Positions 56,248-64,000 of a stretch of DNA of 64,000 nucleotides are shown here, piece by piece. Source of the stretch: Chondrosia reniformis. Its lineage: Eukaryota > Porifera > Demospongiae > Chondrillida > Chondrillidae. Below the pieces are notes generated by a model. It was not told the DNA's origin, made no database searches, and worked only from the letters and a program-made list of their open reading frames with translations. Both the position numbers and the translations under genes were made by a program. The stretch covers positions 2,640,001 through 2,704,000 of the forward strand of contig OX359202.1 in assembly GCA_947172415.1 (NCBI GenBank), written 5' to 3'. Numbering within the stretch: position 1 is the first letter of the stretch; each line of letters opens with the position of its first letter.

Positions 56248-59200
56248 GTTATAACTAGTAGACACACTTAATACAAATAACTAGTAAATACACATAAACC
56301 TAGTACATTTAAATAGTACATACAACTATTCCATACAACTAGTATATACATACAACTAGTACATATACCTAATACATTAAAGTAGTACATATTACTGGTA
56401 CATTGAACTAGTACATATACTTAGTACATACACATACAACTAGTACATATAAATAGCGTATACAACTAGTACCTTCAACTAGTAAATAAAACTAGTACAT
56501 ACAACAATTACACACAACTATAACCTACAACTAATATAACTAGTGCAATCAATTAGTATATAAAAGTAGGATTTACAACTAGTACAAACAACTATACATA
56601 TAAATAGTACATACACCTAGTGTATACAACTAGTCCATACAACTAGTACATACAGCTAGTACATACAACTAGTACATACAATTAGTACATACAACTAGTA
56701 CATACAACTAGTACATACACCTAGTACATACAACTAGAACCTAATACTACTAAATAAAACCAATAGATACAACAATTACACACAACTAGTAGACAGAACA
56801 AGTAGATACAACTGGTATTGAATACATACAACTAGTACGTACATCTAATACATATAACTAGTATCTACCTAAAACCTAATGTAACTATCACTAGAATCTA
56901 AAACAAGTACATATAATTAGTAAATACAACTAGTACATACAACTAGTATATACACTCAACTAGTGCTTAAAACTAGTACATACAACTAATACTTATAACT
57001 AGTACATTCACATATAACTTATACATATAAATAGTACATATAACTAGTACCTAAAACTAGGACATACAACTGGTATATACAACTACTTTACACAACCAGT
57101 ACATACACTTAGTTCATACTATATACTAGCACATACAACTAGTATACCTACAACTAGTAAATATAACTAATACTACTACATGCAAAGAGTACATACAACT
57201 GGTACATACAATTACTACATACAACTGGAATATACAGCTAGTCCACACGACTAGTAAATACAGTTAGTAAATACAACTGGTACTTGTAACTAGTACATTC
57301 AACTAGTTCATATACCTAGTACATAAACATATAACTAGTACATATAAATAGTATATACATCTAGCACACACAACTAGTACCTACTATTAGTACATACAAC
57401 TAGTAAATACAACTAGTACACACAACTAGTACATACTAGTAGTACATACTATTAGTACATACAACTAGTACACACAACGAATACTACAATTAGTAAATAG
57501 AACTAGTGTATAGAACTAGCACATACAACAAGTACGAGTACATACAACTAGTACATACATCTATATAGTACATACAACTAGTACATATAACTAGTACATA
57601 TAACAAGTCCATATAATTAGTACTTATAAATAGTACACACAGGTAGAACATACTACTAGTACATACAACTAGTAAAAACAACTTGTGTACATACAACTAG
57701 TACATACAACTAGTAAAAACAACTAGTGTACATACAACTAGTACATACAACTAGAACTAAAAATTTTACACGCAACTAGGACATACAACAAATTCGTATA
57801 ATTAGTACATAGAACTAGGACATACACTTAGTGATTAGTACATACAACTAGTACATACCACTAATACATACAACTAGTACATATAACTAGTACATACAAC
57901 TCAAACTTACAACTAGTACCACAACTAGTATATACAATTAGTACATATAACTAGTACATATAAATAGTACATATAACTAGTACTTATAACTAGTAAATTT
58001 AGGTAGTCCTAGTACAAAAAATAGCACATACCACTAGTACATACAACTATTATAGAGTAGATACAACTAGCACGTAGAACTAGTACATAAAACTTGTGCA
58101 TGCTACTAGTACATACAATTAGGTCATAAAACTGGTACATACTAGAAGTACATAAAACTAGAACATATAACTAATACATGCAAACTAGTACATCAAAGTT
58201 GTATATTAAAGTTCTACTACAACTATAACATAAAACTAGTACATTGAACTAGTACATAAAACTAGTAGCTAGTACATACAACTAGAACAAAAAACTAGTA
58301 TATACAAAAAGTATCCAATACATATAACTTGCACCTACCTAGGACCTACTTTAACTAGTACTAGAACCTACAACCAGTACCTACACCTAGTGCATAAACA
58401 TATAACTAGTGTATACAACCAGTACATACAGCTAATAATTACAATTATTATCTAAAAGTAAATATAACTAGTAATAGTACTTTCAACTAGTTCATACAAC
58501 TGGTAAATATAACTGGTACATACAACTTGTACATACAACTACTACTTACAACTAGTAACTGGTACATACAACTACTACATACAACTAGTACATATAACTA
58601 GTACATACAACTAGTACCTACAACTATTATCTACAACAAGTAAATATTACCAGTACTAGCACATACGGCTAGTTCAAACAACTAGTACATACAACTAGTA
58701 CTTACATAGTCCCTAGCATAACTAGTACTAGAACGTCCAACCAGTATATAGAATGAGTAGATAAAACTAGTACATACAACTAGTACATACAAGTAGTACC
58801 TACAACTAGTACATTCAAGTAGTACACACAACTAGTACCTACAACAAATAACATGCAACTACAACATACAACTAGTACATATAAATAGTACATTGATCTA
58901 GTACATATACTTAGTACATACACATATAACCAGTACATATAAATAGTACATACAACTAGTACATGTAATTAGTACATACAATTAGTACATACAACTAGTG
59001 CCTACCTAGTCCCTAGCATAATTAGTAGGACAACCTACAAATAGTACATAGAACGAGTACATAAAACTAGTACATACAACTGGTACATACAACTAGAAAC
59101 TAGTCCTTATAACCAGAACATGAAGCGAGTACATAAAACTAGTATATACAACTAGTACCTACAACTAGTAAATATAACTAGAACTGGCACATATAATTAG

Positions 59201-59395
59201 TACATACAACTAGTACCTACAACTAGTAAATATAACTAGTACATAAAACAATTACAAACAACTAGTACCTACAACTAGTATAACTAGTACATACAATTAA
59301 TACATAAAAGTAGTATTTACATCTAGTACATAAAATTATACATAGAAATAGTACATACACCTAGTGCATACAACTAGAACATAGAGCTATTACAT
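56248..59395 (+). repeat. 13-bp satellite array, ACTAGTACATACA orientation
   Basis: Begins with the right target duplication of the R2-like element. Higher-order words (CCTACCTAGTCCCTAGCATA then ACTAGTACTAGAAC) recur near 58,330, 58,700 and 59,000. Ends at a switch near 59,395. No genes. Confidence 0.95.
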
Positions 59396-60703
59396 ATACT
59401 ATTTTTATGTACCAGTTGTATTTACTAGCTGTATGTACAAGTTGTAGGTTCTAGTACTAGTTATAGTAGGTACTAAGTAGGTACTAGTTGTATGTACTAG
59501 TTGTTTGTACCAGTTAAATGAATTAGTTATATGTTATATTTACCAGTTGCCGGCATTACCTGTATGTACCAGTTGAATGTTCTAGTTTTATGTACTGGCT
59601 ATGTTCTAGTTGTATGTAAGAGTTGTATGAACTAGTTGTATGTACTAGTTACTAGTGATATGTAGGTATTGTTGGTACTAGTTGTATACACCGGGTGTAT
59701 GTACTACTTGTATGTACTAGCTATGTATTATTTGTATGTTCTAGTTGTATGTACTAGTTTTATGTACTCATTTTATGTACTAGTTCTATTTACTAGTTGT
59801 AGGTACTAGTTGTATGTACAATTTAAATGTTCTAGTTATATGATTATGTACTTAGCATATGTACCAGTTGAATGTACTAGTTACAAGCACCAGTTATATT
59901 TATTAGCTGTATTTACTAGTTGTATGAACTAGTTGTAGGTACCAGTTGTATGCACAACGTGTAAATAATACTAGTTTAATGTACTATTTGTATGTACTAT
60001 TAGTTTGTACTAGTTATATGTACTCGCACTAGTTACATTTACTAGGAGTAGGTACTAGTTGTATGTACTAATTGTATGTACTACTTGTATGAACTAGATG
60101 TATATACTAGTTGTGTGAATTACTTGTATGTACCAGTTGTATGTACTAGTTGTATGCACTAGTGGTAAATACTATTTATATGTACAAGTTGTATGTGAAT
60201 GTATCAGGTATATGTACTAGGTGAATGTACTAATTATTGTACTAGTATTATTTAATAGCTGTATATACTAGTTGTGAGTACTAATTGTATGTACAGAATG
60301 CTTGTACAAGTTGTACGTACTAGTTGTATGTACCATCACAAGTTATATTTACTAGTTGTAGGTATTAGTTGTAAGTAGTAGCTGTATGTAGTAGTTGTAT
60401 GTACTAATTTTATGTACTAGTTGGATGTACCAGTTCTATGTACTCGTTGTATGTACTTGATACTACTTTTAAGTACAAGTTGTATGTGCTACTTATACTA
60501 GTGGTAAGTACTAGTTGTGTGTAATTGTTGTATGTGCTGGTTATATTTACTAGTTGAAGGTACTAGTTGTATGTAATAGTTGTATGCACTCTTTTTATGT
60601 ACTAGTTATATGTATATGTACTAGGTATATGTACTAGTTTTTTTACTAGCTGTCTGTACTAGTTGTTTGTATATACTACTTTATGCATTAGTTTTATGTA
60701 CTA

Positions 60704-61740
60704 TTTACACTGGTCCCTTATGGCTGTTCCTTAGGGATAGGCTGCGTTATAGTGATCGTCACATAACAATTGCTAATTATTAGAGAATGTCCGTTTTTTA
60801 ATCGTTAGAGTGAATGCGTTTATTTAGCATTAGTCCATACAGATTCTGGGTTTTAAAAACTCCCTAGTAATATTTAATTCACCCAATTTGAAACACTTAC
60901 CTTTTGTAGGCAAAAAAATAATAAGCAGCAACGCAAGCAAATCCACAATTGAAGGTCAAACTTCCACGAATTGCTTTGGCTTTTCTTGGCATTTTATTGA
61001 AAAATTTTAGGCGATTTTCACTTGAGAAATGAAGTAAAACTTTAACCAAAGCTGTAAATATATGCATACGAACGCTCAGCCAATGATCGCCGACTGTTGC
61101 TCTTCCGAAAGTGCCGTTAACTGTATTTGCATTAGACGAAACACGATAGGTGTTAAATGGAAATTAAATTTATTTAACTGTATTTATGAAAATCATTACA
61201 ACTGCTGGAAGTATCGGCGAAGTGTTGTTGTGAAGAAAATCCTTTTGAGCTTAATCGAGCAGTTGGACAACGCCGATGGTTTCATAGTGATCAGTAATTG
61301 TTGCTATACAAATTGTCAGCCTGCATATCGATTCCTTCTTCATTAGTCAAATTATGGCCAAATTTTTCCTTGTTAATTAGACTTAATTGTGACATTTTCT
61401 TTATTATCTCAAGAAAGGAAAGCTGTATTAAACCAAGGCCAACGGATTTTTAGTTTAACCCATAAGGATTCCAATCATGTACAGAAATTGGCTGTATCTC
61501 TTATAAAAACTAAGCACAAACCTTATGAGTGTTGTAAAAGGGTGCTAAGTCAGCGGATAATTTCAAAGAAAGCGTTCCTTCAATGCCCTTCAAAATTTGT
61601 CAGACTATTATTCTAACCATAAAGACTTTAAATATAAATTTTGAAAGGCATTAGTTATTCCTATGCTGAGAAATTAACTTGTAAAAGCGTTAACGGTTCA
61701 ACGCAATTTAAAGCAAAACACCCATATGGCACCTGTGTAT
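60704..61740. mobile_element. Second copy of the 1-kb ACAC-ended DNA element
   Basis: Ends ACACTGGTCCCTTATGGCTG and, inverted, ACAGGTGCCATATGGGTG. Homologous throughout to 24,830-25,836. Frames at 61,062-61,346 and 61,389-61,616 are open here but broken in the other copy and show no known domain, so they are not called as genes. Confidence 0.6.
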
Positions 61741-62444
61741 ATGTACTAGTTGTATGTTCTAGTTGTATGTACTTGTTGTATGTACTAGTTGTATGTACTA
61801 TTTGTGTGTACTAGTTGTATGTACATGTTGCATGTATTTGTTGTATGTAGTAGTTATATCTACTATATAGTGCTGGTTATATTTACTAGTTGTATATACT
61901 AGTTGTATATACTAGTTGTATGTACTAGTTGTGTGTACTAGTTGTATGAACTTCTTGTATGTAGTAGTTGTATATACTAGTTGTATGTTCTAGTTTCTGG
62001 TTGTATTTACTAGTTATATGTGTATGTCCTAGGTATGTGTATTAGTTGAATGTTCTAGTTGAATGTACTAGTTATATGTACTAGTATTATTTAATAGTTG
62101 TGTGTTCTAGTTTTATTTACTAGTTTTTAGTACTCTTTGTAAGTAGTAGCTGTATGTAGTGGTTGTATGTACTAATTGTATATTCTAGTTGTATGTACTA
62201 GTTTTATATACTAGTTGTACGTACTATATATATACTAGTTATAACGATTAGTTTCTAGTTGTAAGTACAAGTTGTATGTACTAGTTTAATGTACTTGTTC
62301 TATGTAATACTTGTATGTACTAGTTTCCAGTTCTATGTTCTAGTTGTTTGTACTAGTTTCTAGTTTTATGTGTTAGTTGTATGTACTAGTTGAGTGTACT
62401 AGTTGTATGTACTACCTTTTTGTACTAGTTGCATGTACTAGTTT

Positions 62445-62895
62445 TAAAAATGTCGTGGCAAAATAGTCACAAGTATCATTAAATATTCATTACTCTAACC
62501 TTTCCCAATGTCGCCGTCGTTATTTCGGTCTTCTTTGTGCAATAAATCCAATTTAATTGAATAGAAGCCATTGGATATACTCTGTTTTGTTCTATATATG
62601 GAACAGTTAATATCATTATCATTCGATAGTATTGAACTGATTTGCTTGGGATTGTGCAATCAAGATGTCATCATTATATTAACTAAACGGAAGTAAAGCT
62701 GTGCTACATATTGCATTTCGCAACAGTTCTGTTTCAAAGTTTCGTAGCTTTGGATCCATAACAGCTGAGACACATCCGATTGCACCGTTCGCTAGTACTT
62801 TGGAAACCCTTTCAAATGATATCAAAAACGCGATTTCCGTTGCATACGCGAAAATGCCCCTTTTCGCATGGACGGTCACATATAATGTTGTATGC
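62445..62895. other. Unassigned block, second copy of 28,705-29,115
   Basis: Matches the first copy with small indels; here an extra GAAAATGCCCCTTTTCGC is present near 62,850. No convincing coding or terminal-repeat signal. Confidence 0.5.
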
Positions 62896-63435
62896 ATATA
62901 TATACTAGTTGTATGTACTAGCTATTTACTGGTTGTATGTACTAGTTGTATGTATTAGTTTTATGTACTCGTTCTATGTACTAGTTGTATGTACTAGTTG
63001 TGTGGACTAGTTGTATGTACTAGGTGAATATACTATTTATATAAACTACTTGTATGTTTATATACTGGTTATATGTAGTAGTAGTGTGTTCTAATTATAT
63101 GTACTAGTTGAATGTACTAGTTTTATGTACTAGTTGTGGGCACTAGTTGGATGTACTAGTTGTGGGTTCTAGTACTAGTTATAATAGCTGCTAGGTAGGT
63201 ACTAGTTTTATGTACTAGTTGTTTGTACTACTTGAATGTACTAGTTGTGCGAACTAGTTGTCTGTCCTAGTTGTATGTACTAATTGTATGTACTAATTGT
63301 GTGTACTAATTGTATGTACTAGTTGTATGTACTAGTTGTGTGTACTATCGTAGGTTCTTGAACTAGTTATACTAGGTTTTAGGTAAGTAATAGTTTTATG
63401 TACTAGATAATAGTTATATGTACTAGTTGTATGCA

Positions 63436-64000
63436 CATAAAAAGTGTATATATAACTAGTACTCATAAGTAGTGATAAATACTAGTACATAAAACTAGGA
63501 TATACAACTACTTCATTTAACTAGTTCATCCAACAAGTACTTACAACCCCTACATAAAACGTGTATATAAAATTAGAAAGCATAACTAGAAGATACGCTT
63601 ATAACTTGTACATATGAATAGTACATACAACTAGTACATATAAATATTACATACAGCCAGTACATACAACTCGTACATAAAACTAGTACATACAACTAGT
63701 GCCAACAACTAGTAAGTAACTAGTATATGCATCTAGAACATAAAACTATGACATAAAACCAGATTATCCAACTACTAGTACCAATAGTACATACAACAAG
63801 TACATATAACTAGTTGATTCAACTAGTACTTACAACTCGTACATACAAATTGTACATAGACCTAGTAAGGATAACTAGAACAACTTGTACATATAAATAT
63901 TACATACAACGAGTTTATAAAATTAGTACGTGCAACTGGTACACACAACTCGTACAGGCAACTGGTGCACACAACTTGTACATACAAGTGGTAATAACAA
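63436..64000 (+). repeat. 13-bp satellite after a second orientation switch
   Basis: GTATGCACATAAAAAGTG then TATATATAACTAGTACTCAT repeats the switch at 29,300, and the following ~300 bases match 29,325-29,641. At 63,740 the sequence GAACATAAAACTATGACATA runs through where the R2-like copy is inserted in the other region. The array leaves the window. Confidence 0.92.

Larger units (their letters stand above)
59396..63435 (-). repeat. 13-bp satellite array, inverted orientation (second copy of a duplicated region)
   Basis: From 59,581 on it follows 23,926-29,299 in order, including the inserted blocks at 60,704 and 62,445, but lacks the counterpart of 25,940-28,160. Confidence 0.92.

Noticed and set aside
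61062-61616. Two frames in the 1-kb ACAC element as host genes
   Set aside because: They are interrupted in the duplicate at 24,830-25,836 and show no recognisable domain.
1-64000. tRNA, rRNA or snRNA genes
   Set aside because: None recognised by eye on either strand; a covariance search would be needed to exclude small ones.

Overview
The window is eukaryotic and almost certainly from an invertebrate animal. It is AT-rich. The only clear cellular gene has ten exons separated by introns mostly of 47-110 bases (two of 400-470), and the mobile elements are animal types: Tigger, Penelope-like, R2-like and L2/CR1-like. A sponge or cnidarian would fit, but the sequence alone does not fix the species.

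Bases 1-7,360 form the only gene-bearing part. A minus-strand, spliced BABAM2/BRE homologue (3,160-5,741) rebuilds in frame to 391 residues. It is followed head-to-tail by the first two exons of a second minus-strand gene (2,919-2,361), which looks like an RMDN/FAM82 family member. Around them lie the 3' end of a LINE, a deleted Tigger element, inverted MITE copies and a MITE 75 bases upstream of the BABAM2 start codon.

From 7,365 to the end, the background is a very degenerate 13-base satellite (one strand ACTAGTACATACA, the other TGTATGTACTAGT). Its orientation flips near 11,010, 29,300, 59,395 and 63,435. Retroelements and DNA elements are embedded in it. (a) Five copies or fragments of one Penelope-like family share a 3' end that carries an E2F-like palindrome, a TATA box and a hammerhead ribozyme. 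(b) Three copies belong to an R2-like family with a restriction-like endonuclease. One has an intact 1,307-codon ORF, a perfect 15-base target-site duplication and a predicted HDV-like ribozyme exactly at its 5' end. (c) An L2/CR1-like LINE is nested in a Penelope-like copy, which is itself joined to an R2-like copy. (d) There is a GIY-YIG-bearing Penelope element with an inverted 5' part, plus a relic of a similar one. (e) There are several non-autonomous DNA elements: a piggyBac-like one, a CAGTAACG element with a TA duplication, and a 1-kb element with ACAC ends.

About 4-6 kb of satellite with its embedded elements is present twice as direct copies (23.9-29.6 kb and 59.6-63.7 kb), including the same satellite orientation switch. 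The second copy keeps an apparent empty site for the R2-like/Penelope-like composite.

The most notable biology is in the RNA and promoter architecture of the retroelements. The Penelope-like 3' end looks like a small transcription unit: TATA box, start about 32 bases downstream, hammerhead, then the element end. A free-standing 253-base copy begins exactly at that predicted start. The R2-like element pairs a predicted HDV-like ribozyme at its 5' end with a conserved 3' hairpin.
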